This document shows positions 17,439-26,620 of a DNA stretch of 64,000 nt, one piece after another (the first letter of the stretch is position 1; each line of letters opens with the position of its first letter). Made by a program: the position numbers and the translations under genes. Source of the stretch: Bradyrhizobium liaoningense (lineage in GTDB: Bacteria; Pseudomonadota; Alphaproteobacteria; Rhizobiales; Xanthobacteraceae); NCBI RefSeq assembly GCF_018130785.1, contig NZ_JAFCJT010000002.1:310001-374000 (forward strand), given 5' to 3'. The notes beneath the pieces were generated by a model, which saw only the letters and a list, made by a program, of their open reading frames with translations, had not been told where the DNA came from and searched no databases.

Positions 17439-18767
17439 TTAAGACGCGGCTCTGGGCTCGATCGGTTGCCAGATGCTGATCTTGCGCGTCTCCGGCATCA
17501 AGAAGACAGCGAGCACGAAGCACACCGCGGGGACCACGATCGGGTAGATCAGTGCGTAGCCGATGCTGCCGGTCGCGGCGAATGCCGCCGAGGTGATGAA
17601 CGGCACCAATCCGCCACCCCAACCGTTGCCGATGTGGTACGGCACGGAGACTGACGTGTACCTGATCCTGGCGGGGAAGAATTCCGCCAGAAACGCGCCG
17701 ACCGGCCCGTACACCATCCCGACATAGCAAACGAGGATGAAGATGATGAAGATCGCGGTCGGATAGTTGATGTTTCCGGGCTGCGTGACCGATCCCAGCC
17801 ACAGATACAGCGGATAGTACGTGATCGCGGCGAGCAGCATGCCTCCAAGAATCACCGGCTTGCGGCCGATCTGATCCGACAGCCAGCCAAAGAAGATCAG
17901 GCTCGGCGTTGCAATGAGCAGCGCGGTTCCCACGATGTAGGCCGAGGTCAGCGGGTCCACCTTGGAGACCTGCTGCAGAAAGTACAGCGCCCAGAATTGA
18001 CCACTGTACCAGACCACGCCCTGTCCGATCAGGACCACGACGGCGATCCCGATGTATTTGATGTTCGAACCGAGGAAGGCCTCCTTCCACGGATTCCTCG
18101 TCATCTGTCCACGGGCCTTGATCTCCTGGAAGATCGGCGTCTCCTGGAGCTGGAGGCGGATATAGATCGCGATGGCCACCAGCAAGAAGGACACCAAGAA
18201 CGGAACGCGCCACGCCCATTCGTCGAAGGCCTGATTGCCGAACCAGGTCCGTGTCAGGATAATCACGGCCAGGGACACCACGATGCCGAGAGTTGGCGAG
18301 GTCTGCAGCCAGCCGGTGTAGTAGCCGCGCTTCTCGTCCGGAACATGCTCTGCCACATAGGTGATGGCGCCGCCATATTCGCCGCCCAGACACAGACCCT
18401 GGATCATGCGCAAGCCGAATAGAAGGAACGCCGCCGTCAGACCGATGGACTGGTAGGTCGGGATCAACCCGATTGCCCCCGTACCCAGTCCCATTCCGCT
18501 CAGCGTGATGAGGAACGTATATTTTCGCCCGACCCGGTCGCCCATCCATCCAAAGAGGAAAGCTCCCAGCGGACGGATCAGGAAGCCTGCAGTGAACAGC
18601 GCGATCGTGCTGAGGAGGGCTGCAACCGGGTGGGACTGCTCGAAGAACTTGACCGACAGAACTGCGGCCAGACTGCCAAAGATATAGAAATCATACCATT
18701 CGATGACGTTTCCCACCGATGCAGCAACAATCACGCGGCGAAAATCGCTCGGTACTTGAACTGCCAT
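17439..18767 (-). CDS. MFS transporter, metabolite:H+ symporter (MHS) type
   Basis: A 442-residue transporter with 12 predicted membrane helices. It starts in the MHS style (ASVGNVIEWYDFYIFG), then GWMGDRVGRKYTF in loop 2-3, GGEYGGAITYVAEHVP in helix 4-5, and GYYTGWLQTSPTLG and EWAWRVPFLVS further on. These are family hallmarks of proteins such as ShiA, KgtP and ProP. Substrates in the family are organic acids, shikimate, proline or betaine; nothing here decides between them. It has a single-gene layout with its own upstream region. Confidence 0.93.
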   Translation of the reverse strand: MAVQVPSDFRRVIVAASVGNVIEWYDFYIFGSLAAVLSVKFFEQSHPVAALLSTIALFTAGFLIRPLGAFLFGWMGDRVGRKYTFLITLSGMGLGTGAIGLIPTYQSIGLTAAFLLFGLRMIQGLCLGGEYGGAITYVAEHVPDEKRGYYTGWLQTSPTLGIVVSLAVIILTRTWFGNQAFDEWAWRVPFLVSFLLVAIAIYIRLQLQETPIFQEIKARGQMTRNPWKEAFLGSNIKYIGIAVVVLIGQGVVWYSGQFWALYFLQQVSKVDPLTSAYIVGTALLIATPSLIFFGWLSDQIGRKPVILGGMLLAAITYYPLYLWLGSVTQPGNINYPTAIFIIFILVCYVGMVYGPVGAFLAEFFPARIRYTSVSVPYHIGNGWGGGLVPFITSAAFAATGSIGYALIYPIVVPAVCFVLAVFLMPETRKISIWQPIEPRAAS

Positions 18768-19155
18768 GTGCTGCTCCTATCAAATTCAAGCGCTACTCTT
18801 GGCGCTTTTCAGCGCCCATTCGCTCGCGGAGTGCGCTTGGTGCGCGAACGCTACAGGCGAGAATTGCGAGTTGCGTCCGCAACGCCTGGTCTTAGGGGCG
18901 CTTGAGCCACCTGAGAAAGAGCTCCAGCGGTCTCTTCGGTACCGCGAGCTATCACGACCTGCCCGTCTGCCGGGGAGGCGTAGAAGCAATGTAATCCTGC
19001 CGGGGCTGGCGTCTTATGAGACTTTCGGCTCGATCGACCTGAACCGAGTGACCCGTCCCGAGATGGAACAGTCGCCCATCGCGCCGGCCGGTTTTGTCAC
19101 GAACGAACGGAAAGGCCTCTCAGGCGTTGTGTGGGTCCCCAACAAGGATCTCACT
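18768..19155. other. 388-base intergenic region between divergent genes
   Basis: No gene is supported here. One short hairpin (arms GGCGCT and AGCGCC, loop TTTC) lies at 18801-18816 in the leader of the MHS transporter. The plus-strand frame that runs into the DUF2171-like gene is open through much of this stretch but has no protein-like character or ribosome site. Promoters for both neighbours must lie here, but none was recognisable. Confidence 0.6.
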
Positions 19156-19389
19156 ATGCAGAACATCGCAGAGCATATGGAAGTCATCGGCGCCGATGGC
19201 GTCCACATCGGCACGGTCGACAAGGTCGAGGGCCATCGCATCAAGCTGACCAAGAAGGACAGCGGCGAGGGCAGCCACAAGGGCCACCATCACTTCATCG
19301 ACAAGGGCCTCGTCGCCGGTGTCGAGGGCAACAAGGTCCGGCTCTCGGCCAAGGCGGATGTCGCCGTGACGATGGAAGAGGAAAAGTAG
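19156..19389 (+). CDS. DUF2171-like small protein
   Basis: A 77-residue protein with a PRC-barrel-like pattern: EHMEVIGADGVHIGTVDKVEGHRIKLTKKD, a His-rich loop (SHKGHHHFID), and KGLVAGVEGNKVRLSAKADVA. DUF2171 proteins are common in Rhizobiales and are of unknown function. The ATG at 19156 follows AAGGATCT; the longer open frame upstream looks non-coding. Confidence 0.8.
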   Translation: MQNIAEHMEVIGADGVHIGTVDKVEGHRIKLTKKDSGEGSHKGHHHFIDKGLVAGVEGNKVRLSAKADVAVTMEEEK

Positions 19390-19474
19390 GGTCCGTTCGT
19401 CCCGTTCCTGATCCGTACCGCTATTCGCCTGCCTGCACGTTCCGGTAGCCTCCAGGCCTGTCGCGTATCGTAAG

Positions 19475-21763
19475 GTGCAGGGAATGGCGGAGCCGGGCCG
19501 GCCAGTACGCTCCCAGGGAGTCGCCGGGACGTGGCCGGTCGGCCGCGCTGCACCGGCCGGCGGCTTTGCGCCGGCGGGTTTGGGCGTCTGGCCCGCAATC
19601 GGCGAGACCCTGCGCGAATGGGCGCGCGCCGAGGCCGGCGCGGGACGGTTGTTGCCGTGGGTGCCGGTCGCGTTCGGCGGCGGCATCGCGCTCTACTTCG
19701 CCGCCGATCATGAACCGGTGCTGTGGGTCGTTGCCGCGACGGCCATCGCGCTCATGATTGGCGCCGTGCTGCTGCGGCGGAGCCGGTGGTTTGCGCCGGC
19801 GATCATGATCGCGGCCATCGCGGCCGGTCTTGCCACGGCGACCTGGAAGACCGCGCGGATCGCGCACACGGTGCTAGCAAAGCCGCTCTATTCTGTCGCG
19901 CTGTCGGGCTTCGTCGAGACCCGCGACATCCGCGAACGCACCGACCGTTTTGTCCTGCGCGTCACCGCGATGGAGGCGCAGCGGAGCGACGTCAAGCTCG
20001 AGCGCGTGCGCCTCTCGGTGCGCAAGGGGACTGCGCCCGAGGTCGGGAGCTTCGTGCAACTGAAGGCGCGGCTGTTGCCACCGCTGTCGCCGGTGCGCCC
20101 CGGCAGCTATGACTTTTCGCGCGACATGTTCTTCCAGGGCATCGGCGCCTCCGGCTTCGTGATGGGAACGATTGCGGCATCGGTGCCGCCGGATGCCGGT
20201 GGCTTGCGGCTGCGTTATGCCGCCTTCATGCAGGGGCTGCGCGATGCGATCGACGCGCGCATCCGCGCCACGCTCGAGGGCGACAACCGGGCGATTGCGA
20301 CCGCGCTGCTCACGGGCCGGCGCGATGCGATCAGCACGCCCGTCAACGACGCCATGTTCATCTCGGGGCTCGGCCATGTGCTCTCGATCTCCGGCTACCA
20401 CATGGCGGTCGTCGCCGGCGTGGTCTTCTTCGCGGTGCGCGCGCTGCTGGCGTTGATCCCCGGAATGGCGGCCGGCTTTGCCATCAAGAAATGGTCGGCG
20501 GCCGCCGCCCTGGTCGCAGCCGCGTTCTATCTGCTGCTATCGGGCGCGGAGGTCGCGACACAACGATCGTTCTTCATGACTGCGGTGGTGCTGATCGCGG
20601 TCATGGTCGATCGCCGCGCCATCACGTTCCGCACGCTGGCGGTGGCCGCGCTGATCGTGCTTGCAGTCGCGCCGGAAGCTTTGGTCCATCCTAGTTTTCA
20701 GATGTCGTTTGCGGCAACGCTCGGGCTCGTCGCGCTGGTGCAGATCGGGATGCCGAACCTGTTTGCGTCGCCCGATCATTCCGCGACCGCGCGGATTGCA
20801 ATGTGGGGCGGGCGCGAGATCGCGATGCTATTCCTGGCCTCGCTGATCGCGGGGCTCGCGACCACGCCCTATGCCGCCTTCCATTTCCACCGCGTGACGC
20901 CATTCGGCGTGCTCGCCAATCTCGGGGCGATGCCGGTGGTCTCGGCCCTGGTGATGCCGGCCGGACTTTTCGGATTGCTCCTGGCTCCGTTCGGGCTCGA
21001 TGGCGTGTGCTGGTGGGTGATGGGGATCGGCATTGATTGGATGGTCGCAGTCTCGCGCTGGGTGGCGGCATTGCCGGGCGCGGTCGGCCGCCTCCCGGCT
21101 TTTGGCATCGCGCCGCTGATCGCCGCGAGTCTCGGGATCATCGTGCTGGGCTTGTTGCGCACGCCTCTGCGCTGGTCAGGCGCGGTGGTGTTGTTGGCCG
21201 CGATCGTCTGGGGACTGTCCGCGCGGCAGCCCGATGTCCTGATTGCCGGTGACGGCCAGAGCGTCGCGGTGCGGGGCAGGGATGGGCAGCTGCATCTGAT
21301 CAGGTCGAGCAAGGACGGTTTTCTTCTGAAGGAATGGCTCGCCGCCGACGCCGATCCGCGCGACGCCGGTACTGCCTCACTGGCCGCCGGCGTGTCGTGC
21401 GACGAGGCCGGCTGCGTGACGCCGCTCGCCGACGGGCGCCTGGTCGCGCTGGCCTTGCGCATCGATTCACTGGTTGACGATTGCAGCCGTGCTGCGCTGG
21501 TGGTGACGGCGCGGCCGGCGCCGCCGGATTGCGCGGCGATGGTTGTCGACCGCCAGCGTCTCGCAAGGCAGGGCGCGTTGGCGCTGACGCGAAGCGGCGA
21601 CGGCTTTGCGGTTCAGGCGGCGAAGACGAGGGGGACGGACCGTCCGTGGTCGCCGGCAGCGGCCGGCGAGGCGGATTTCGGCGCGAGCCTTGCGCCGCAG
21701 GCGGCGGCTCCCCGCAACCGCGACGCGACGCCATCGGAAGCCGACCTGCAGGCCGAGGATTGA
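19475..21763 (+). CDS. comEC: ComEC/Rec2-type membrane protein
   Basis: A 762-residue inner-membrane protein of the DNA-uptake channel family. It has an N-terminal membrane pair, a soluble OB-like region (about residues 135-230, ending in RPGSYDFSRDMFFQGIGASGF), then the competence domain with TALLTGRRDAI, GLGHVLSISGYHMAVVAG and many helices. The C-terminus (after about 570) is short and lacks the metallo-beta-lactamase HxHxDH motif of full ComEC. My recollection is that this short form is usual in Rhizobiales. Whether the organism is competent is unknown. The first in-frame start (19475) and a second ATG at 19484 are both possible. Confidence 0.88.
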   Translation: MQGMAEPGRPVRSQGVAGTWPVGRAAPAGGFAPAGLGVWPAIGETLREWARAEAGAGRLLPWVPVAFGGGIALYFAADHEPVLWVVAATAIALMIGAVLLRRSRWFAPAIMIAAIAAGLATATWKTARIAHTVLAKPLYSVALSGFVETRDIRERTDRFVLRVTAMEAQRSDVKLERVRLSVRKGTAPEVGSFVQLKARLLPPLSPVRPGSYDFSRDMFFQGIGASGFVMGTIAASVPPDAGGLRLRYAAFMQGLRDAIDARIRATLEGDNRAIATALLTGRRDAISTPVNDAMFISGLGHVLSISGYHMAVVAGVVFFAVRALLALIPGMAAGFAIKKWSAAAALVAAAFYLLLSGAEVATQRSFFMTAVVLIAVMVDRRAITFRTLAVAALIVLAVAPEALVHPSFQMSFAATLGLVALVQIGMPNLFASPDHSATARIAMWGGREIAMLFLASLIAGLATTPYAAFHFHRVTPFGVLANLGAMPVVSALVMPAGLFGLLLAPFGLDGVCWWVMGIGIDWMVAVSRWVAALPGAVGRLPAFGIAPLIAASLGIIVLGLLRTPLRWSGAVVLLAAIVWGLSARQPDVLIAGDGQSVAVRGRDGQLHLIRSSKDGFLLKEWLAADADPRDAGTASLAAGVSCDEAGCVTPLADGRLVALALRIDSLVDDCSRAALVVTARPAPPDCAAMVVDRQRLARQGALALTRSGDGFAVQAAKTRGTDRPWSPAAAGEADFGASLAPQAAAPRNRDATPSEADLQAED

Positions 21764-21772
21764 GCGGATGGG

Positions 21773-22714
21773 TCACAGATACCAGGCCAACACAGCGTCG
21801 AGCCTGGCGTTGCCGATGACCGGCAGGACGACCATCTGGCTCAGTCCAGAGGCGCTGGCCTGCGAGGCCGCGATCGAGCCGTCACGCGCGAGATCGTCGT
21901 TGAGCGCGGGCATGCCGGTGGCCCAGGCCCCGCCGATGCTGCCTTCGCCTTTGGCGATGGATTTCTCCGCATAGAGCGCGGCGAGGTCGGTCTGCGCGCT
22001 GCAATCGCCGGCGCGGAAGACCAGCGCCGAACGGGCCTCGTCCGGGACCCAGATCTCGAAGCGTCGTGCAATCGGGGTCGCCTGCGCGGAGAGGAATGTC
22101 AGCACCCAGGTCTGATCGGAGCCGGTCCGGTAGGGAACGCCGACGCCGAGATTGATTCCGACCTTGGCGGCGTCCTCCCAGCGCAGAAAACTCCTGGCAT
22201 CGTGCAGGTCCTTGATGATCAGCGGCAGGCCGGCTTTCCAGATGCGGCCGGGCAGGCCGAAGCCACGCGGAAATCTGGTGTGGCGGGAGTTGAATTCGAA
22301 CATGTCGGCGGTGCCGTAATAGCCGTCGACGAGCCCCATCTCGTGGGAGGTTTCGGCATCGTTGTGCCAGAGCTCGATTGCGCCGACATGGGCCTCGTCG
22401 TCGCCGCAGAACAGCACCATGACGGCTTGCAGGAATTCGCCTGAAAACACCGGCACCGCCACGCCGCAGGTCAGCCCGGCGGCGATGGCCTGATCGGTCC
22501 GCTTGAAATAGGAATCGGTGAATTTGGTGAGGATCACGGGGTGGCCGCCGGCCCAGGCCTTGCCGGGAAGCCCCTCGTCATATCCGAAGTGCAGATCTTC
22601 GCTCACGGCCTTGAATGCGGACAGCCCTTCGCCGTAGAGGCCGCCGCCGAATTCCAGCCGCATGCGCGTCCGGTCGGGCACCCAGAGTTCAACGACGCGA
22701 ATGAAGGTCTTCAT
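21773..22714 (-). CDS. Protein of three tandem GAF-like domains
   Basis: A 313-residue soluble protein in which one pattern recurs three times. Copy 1 has VELWVPDRTRMRLE, GLPGKAWAGGHPVIL, and CGVAVPVFSGEFLQAVMVLF. Copy 2 has IELWHNDAET, GLPGRIWKAGLPLIIKDL, and LGVGVPYRTGSDQTWVLTF. Copy 3 has FEIWVPDEARSALVF, GSIGGAWATGMPALNDDL, and SQMVVLPVIGNARLDAVLAW. This matches GAF sensor domains. No kinase, cyclase or DNA-binding domain is attached, so it may signal through a partner. The ATG at 22714 is chosen; the longer frame adds a non-GAF, Arg/Ser-rich stretch. It is convergent with comEC, with 9 bases between stops. Confidence 0.85.
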   Translation of the reverse strand: MKTFIRVVELWVPDRTRMRLEFGGGLYGEGLSAFKAVSEDLHFGYDEGLPGKAWAGGHPVILTKFTDSYFKRTDQAIAAGLTCGVAVPVFSGEFLQAVMVLFCGDDEAHVGAIELWHNDAETSHEMGLVDGYYGTADMFEFNSRHTRFPRGFGLPGRIWKAGLPLIIKDLHDARSFLRWEDAAKVGINLGVGVPYRTGSDQTWVLTFLSAQATPIARRFEIWVPDEARSALVFRAGDCSAQTDLAALYAEKSIAKGEGSIGGAWATGMPALNDDLARDGSIAASQASASGLSQMVVLPVIGNARLDAVLAWYL

Positions 22715-22937
22715 CGAACGTGCCCGCCGTCTCAAGCCGCATTGAGCATCGGCCATTTGGCTGCGGAACGGACGTTCAAAATTCAGGCAGGACAGCGCAA
22801 ACTTCGTGCGGTGGGAGGCGCTGCGGCTTGGTCCGCCCGATGCAATTTCGCGGGACGCAAACGATACCATCTCGCCGGCCTCGGCCGGCGATGGCAATTT
22901 CAATCCTGGCCCGACCTGCCGGCCGGGGATGGCTGTG

Positions 22938-23372
22938 TCAGCCGATCGGCAGGTGGGTAATGGTCGGCCGGCTGTCCGCGCTGATCTGCGGCTTGTGCTC
23001 GCGCTCGCCGACCGGCTGGGTCACCGGCAGTTGCAGCACTGTCGCGCGCTGGCCTTCGACGAGTTGCGTCACCAGCACGTATTTTCCATCGGGGAATTCG
23101 ATCGCGTCGTGATGGCGATCGGGAATATGTGGATCGATCTTGCCGAACTTGCCGACGCGCGAATTGACGGTCCGCGTCCAGATCCAGCGATTGTCGTAGC
23201 GGACGTTGTCGGCGAAGGCGAGCTCCGTTCCCGGCAGCAGGCAAACCGCGACGGTCGGATCGGCTGCGGACGCAAAGCCGCGTGTCGAGGTACCGCGGAA
23301 GGTTGTCGTGACGATCGTCTCGCCGACTTCGGCGGGACGCGACGCGACGGCATGCAGGCTGTAGTCACACAT
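22938..23372 (-). CDS. Conserved hypothetical protein (MCDYSLHAVASRPA type)
   Basis: A 144-residue soluble protein starting MCDYSLHAVASRPAEVGE. I recall this start from conserved hypothetical proteins of Bradyrhizobium and relatives. The body has KYVLVTQLVEGQRATVLQLP and is mostly beta. The ATG at 23372 follows AGAGGAG. No catalytic motif is recognisable; His-rich IPDRHHDAIEF could bind a metal. It stands alone on the minus strand. Confidence 0.75.
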   Translation of the reverse strand: MCDYSLHAVASRPAEVGETIVTTTFRGTSTRGFASAADPTVAVCLLPGTELAFADNVRYDNRWIWTRTVNSRVGKFGKIDPHIPDRHHDAIEFPDGKYVLVTQLVEGQRATVLQLPVTQPVGEREHKPQISADSRPTITHLPIG

Positions 23373-23563
23373 CGGGTGCTCCTCTTGCAGGGATAGCGAC
23401 CCACGTCTCTTATCGAGGCGCAGGCCTCTATCAGAGTGGAAGCATGATAGCGTCTTCTCGGTTGTAGGCAAATCTGCGGCTCGCCGTCGTAGCCCGCGAT
23501 CACATTATCTTTCCCGAATCCACTGGGAACAAAGCCCGCCCCTGGGCATTCGGGACGCGCGTG

Positions 23564-23761
23564 TCAGCGCCCCGCAGGCGCCGACCAGCCGGAATATTGC
23601 CAGCCCGGCCGCGACGGTTGCTCGACCGCGTTGCGGGCCTTGCGGACCTGCTCGTTCACGGCGGTGTCTTTACGGACATGTCGCGATTGCGCGGCGAAGG
23701 CTTGCGAGGCTGATGCTGCGATCAGCGCCGCAGCGACTATGCTCAGAACGGTCTGGCGCAT
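23564..23761 (-). CDS. Small secreted protein
   Basis: 65 residues: a clear Sec signal peptide (VLSIVAAALIAASASQAFAA) and a mature part of about 42 residues rich in charged residues, ending WQYSGWSAPAGR. The ATG at 23761 is preceded by GAGGAG. The function is unknown; it is probably periplasmic. Confidence 0.75.
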   Translation of the reverse strand: MRQTVLSIVAAALIAASASQAFAAQSRHVRKDTAVNEQVRKARNAVEQPSRPGWQYSGWSAPAGR

Positions 23762-23957
23762 GGCTTCTCCTCGAACCTGATGGCCGCGAAGCAGTGTTGC
23801 TTCGTGCGGCGCGCCGAGGATGTACTGATGGAGGAGGGGCCGGATAATCTGCGCGAAATCAGAAAGACTATCCAGCGGAAGCGGACAATCGCCCGCATCG
23901 GCGATGCCGATCGAAAGCGCGCGAGGCGCCCAATAACCGATACCAGTGCGTCCGGTA

Positions 23958-24668
23958 TCAGTACTTCCGGTACAGCCCGATCAGCTTGCCCTGGATCTTG
24001 ACCCGGTTGGGCGGCAGGATGCGGACCTCATAGGCCGCATTGGCGGGCTCGAGCGCGATCGAGGCGCCGCGGCGGCGGAAGCGCTTGAGGGTTGCTTCCT
24101 CGTCGTCGATCAGCGCCACCACGATATCGCCGGTATCGGCGCTCTCGTTGCGCTGGATCAGCGCCATGTCGCCGTCGAGAATGCCGGCCTCGACCATGGA
24201 ATCGCCGCGCACTTCGAGCGCATAATGTTCGCCCGAGCCGAGCATGTCAGGCGGTACGCTGATGGTGTGGCTGCGGGTCTGCAAGGCCTCGATCGGCGTG
24301 CCGGCCGCGATGCGGCCCATCACGGGCACCGCGACCGGGCGCTCGCCCTCGTCCGCGGGTGGGCTGGAAGTCGTGCGGACCTTGCCGAGATTGCCTTCGA
24401 TGACACTCGGCGTGAAGCCGCGGCGGCTGCCGGCGGCGGCCTGAAGCTCGGGCAGCTTGATCACCTCGATGGCGCGGGCGCGGTTGGGCAGGCGCCGGAT
24501 GAAGCCGCGCTCCTCGAGCGCGGTGATCAGGCGATGGATCCCCGATTTCGAGCGCAGGTCGAGCGCATCCTTCATCTCGTCGAAGGAGGGCGGCACGCCG
24601 CTTTCCTTCAGCCGTTCGCTGATGAACCGCAGGAGCTCATACTGTTTGCGCGTTAACATCTCGACCAA
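23958..24668 (-). CDS. lexA: LexA repressor
   Basis: SOS repressor and self-cleaving serine protease, 236 residues. The N-terminal winged helix ([28 protein letters not shown]) is at 4-65. The Ala-Gly cleavage site is at 122-123 (IAAGTPI). Catalytic Ser157 is in GDSM and Lys195 in TLKRF. The long linker at about 70-110 is usual for alphaproteobacteria. The start may be ATG 24668 or the in-frame ATG of MLTRKQ nine bases later. A GAAC-N7-GAAC SOS box lies about 92 bases upstream, so it is self-regulated. It lies downstream of moeA on the same strand. Confidence 0.97.
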   Translation of the reverse strand: MVEMLTRKQYELLRFISERLKESGVPPSFDEMKDALDLRSKSGIHRLITALEERGFIRRLPNRARAIEVIKLPELQAAAGSRRGFTPSVIEGNLGKVRTTSSPPADEGERPVAVPVMGRIAAGTPIEALQTRSHTISVPPDMLGSGEHYALEVRGDSMVEAGILDGDMALIQRNESADTGDIVVALIDDEEATLKRFRRRGASIALEPANAAYEVRILPPNRVKIQGKLIGLYRKY

Positions 24669-24759
24669 AATCCCCCGGTTGATGTCGTTCGATTCCGAGA
24701 CGCTGAATTCAGCAATAAGCCGCTACATGCTCGAAACAAATCATGAACGGACACTATAT

Positions 24760-24774
24760 GTTCGATACATGTTC
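24760..24774 (-). promoter_or_regulatory. SOS box (LexA operator) of lexA
   Basis: GTTC-GATACAT-GTTC on the plus strand, which is GAAC-N7-GAAC on the lexA strand. This is the known alphaproteobacterial LexA-binding motif, placed between moeA and lexA. Confidence 0.9.
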
Positions 24775-24835
24775 CGCAACTGCTTAATTTACCGTGAACG
24801 CGTCAAAGTTCGCGGAACGCACGCGAACGAAGCGG

Positions 24836-26047
24836 TCAGACGGGCAGCCGCAAGACCTCGCAAGGCGTGCCGGCGTCGGCCTTCGGCGCGAATGGCGGCC
24901 GCACGAGAAGTGCCTGTGCCGCAGCGAGATTCGCAAGCAGCGAGGAATCCTGGTGTTTGACTGGAAGGGCCATGAGCGTGCCGTCGTCGCGCAACTCCAG
25001 GCGTGCGCGCAGATAATCCTCGCGCTGGTCATTGGCGCCGACATCGCGGCCGAGCACCGCGCGTTCGCGGCGGTGATGAATCATCGAACGGCCCGAGAGC
25101 GCGCGAATCAGCGGCACCATGAACAGGAAGCCGCAAACGTAGGATGACACGGGATTGCCGGGCAGGCCGATCACGCGCATCGTGCCGAGCCGCCCGTTCA
25201 TCATCGGCTTGCCCGGCCGCATCGCGATCTTCCAGAACGCCATCGAGATGCCTGCGCCCCTCAGCGCCTGCTGGACCAGATCGTGGTCGCCGACCGACGC
25301 GCCGCCGGTCGTGATCAGGATGTCGGCGCCGCTCTCCCGCGCGCGGCCGATGCCGGCCGTGGTCGCCTCCAGCGTGTCGGCGGCAACGCCGAGGTCGATG
25401 GTTTCGGCGCCCTCGCTGCGGGCGAGCGCGTGCAGGGCATAGCCGTTGGAATAGACGATCTGGCCGTGGCCCGGCGTCGTACCGGGCATCACCAGCTCGT
25501 CGCCGGTGGCGAGAATCGCGACCTTCGGGCGGCGGCGGACGGGTAGGTGAGGGTGATTCATGCCGGCGGCGAGTGCCAGGTCGCGCTCGGTCAGCCGGGT
25601 CCTCTCGCGCAGCAGCACGTCGCCCTCGGAGAAATCGACGCCCGCTGGGCGGATGTGCCGCCCGGAAACGGCAGCTTCCCTGATCGTGATGCGCTTGCCA
25701 TCCGCAACCGTGTCCTCCTGGATCACGACGGCATCCGCGCCATCAGGCACGACGCCGCCGGTGAAGATCCGCACGGCTTCGCCGGTGCCCACCGTTCCTG
25801 CAAACGGCCGGCCCGCCGCGACCTCGCCGATCACCGTGAGCGTGGCGTCGATCTTCGCCGCATCGACCGCGCGCACGGCATAGCCGTCCATTGCCGACAT
25901 CGCCTGCGGCGGCTGCGTGCGCCGCGCCGCGACATCGCGCGCGAGTACGCGGTGGAAGGCTGCGTCGAGCGCAATCATCTCTTCAGGCAGCGGCTCTGCA
26001 CCCGCCAGCACCGCGGCGAGCGCGTCGGAAACCGGCATCAGGGCCAC
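24836..26047 (-). CDS. moeA: Molybdopterin molybdenumtransferase
   Basis: Inserts molybdate into adenylylated molybdopterin to finish the molybdenum cofactor; 403 residues, usual length. Motifs are QAMSAMDGYAVRA near 50, the molybdopterin-binding-like domain with VAILATGDELVMPG, TTGGASVGDHDLV, MRPGKPM, and the MoeA C-terminal barrel with GLPGNPVSSYVC at its entry. moaC lies 10.7 kb away on the same strand instead of next door. The start at MALMPVSDALAAVL is standard. Confidence 0.96.
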   Translation of the reverse strand: MALMPVSDALAAVLAGAEPLPEEMIALDAAFHRVLARDVAARRTQPPQAMSAMDGYAVRAVDAAKIDATLTVIGEVAAGRPFAGTVGTGEAVRIFTGGVVPDGADAVVIQEDTVADGKRITIREAAVSGRHIRPAGVDFSEGDVLLRERTRLTERDLALAAGMNHPHLPVRRRPKVAILATGDELVMPGTTPGHGQIVYSNGYALHALARSEGAETIDLGVAADTLEATTAGIGRARESGADILITTGGASVGDHDLVQQALRGAGISMAFWKIAMRPGKPMMNGRLGTMRVIGLPGNPVSSYVCGFLFMVPLIRALSGRSMIHHRRERAVLGRDVGANDQREDYLRARLELRDDGTLMALPVKHQDSSLLANLAAAQALLVRPPFAPKADAGTPCEVLRLPV

Positions 26048-26177
26048 GGGTGAAAACTCCTGCTAAGCCCGTTCGGGCAAATCGGCGGCGAGAGTTCTAG
26101 CCGAGTGCAGGCGCAGTGGCAAAACAATGGCCACGCAGGATGATTTATCCTGCGTCATCCGCTCTGAAGGGTGAGCA

Positions 26178-26270
26178 TCAAGTCCGCCGCGGCATGATCC
26201 GGAAGGCGAGACAGACCGGCACGAGGATGGCTATGGCGAGGACGAGAAAGACGACCGCCACGGCCAGCAT
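26178..26270 (-). CDS. Possible 30-residue single-span membrane protein
   Basis: ATG at 26268-26270 to TGA at 26178-26180, giving 30 residues: a hydrophobic run from residue 2 to about 23 and a basic end RIMPRRT. That is the form of a small inner-membrane protein with its basic tail in the cytoplasm. It begins three bases after the stop of the small gene upstream on the same strand. The ribosome site is weak, so this is a candidate only. Confidence 0.38.
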   Translation of the reverse strand: MLAVAVVFLVLAIAILVPVCLAFRIMPRRT

Positions 26271-26273
26271 CGG

Positions 26274-26465
26274 TCAGGCCCCTGACTTGTATGGACTGAC
26301 ATCCGGCGCTGCAGAGCCCTGGTCCTTGTCAGGCAGCGGGTCGGCCTGGGATTTCAGGTCGGCGGCCTTGCTGATCAGCTTGGCGGAAAGCTCAGAATCC
26401 GATGTGCTTCTGGCGAATTTCATCAGCAGAGAGGCCTGCTTAGTGAGGTAGGCTTTGCCCAACAC
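26274..26465 (-). CDS. Possible small helical protein
   Basis: Up to 63 residues, with a GTG start at 26465 (an internal ATG at MKFARS is the alternative). The composition is that of a helical, charged protein (SDSELSAKLISKAADLKSQADPLPD). I recall short proteins of this style in Bradyrhizobium, but no family is recognised. There is no clear ribosome site. Confidence 0.45.
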   Translation of the reverse strand: MLGKAYLTKQASLLMKFARSTSDSELSAKLISKAADLKSQADPLPDKDQGSAAPDVSPYKSGA

Positions 26466-26620
26466 GACGATAAGTCCGATGTAGATGTCCCAACTGACTC
26501 ATGAGTCCTGAGGCGGGCATTCGTTCCTGGAATTCTGTACAAAAATGCACAAAGGATTTTGGTTCCTCACCCCATGGCAGAATAGTTCCATTCGCGGCCT
26601 GTCGGCTTGCCGGCCAGCGA

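Noticed and set aside
18766..19155. N-terminal extension of the DUF2171-like protein to 207 residues
   Set aside because: The extension is not protein-like and the family is about 75-80 residues long; the ATG at 19156 has a ribosome site.
23939..23959. GATACC...GGTATC hairpin at the end of lexA
   Set aside because: It overlaps the lexA stop codon, has six-base arms and no T-run; too weak to call a terminator.
26497..26506. ACTCATGAGT palindrome upstream of the small genes
   Set aside because: Ten bases alone is expected by chance at this scale and no gene start is well placed relative to it.
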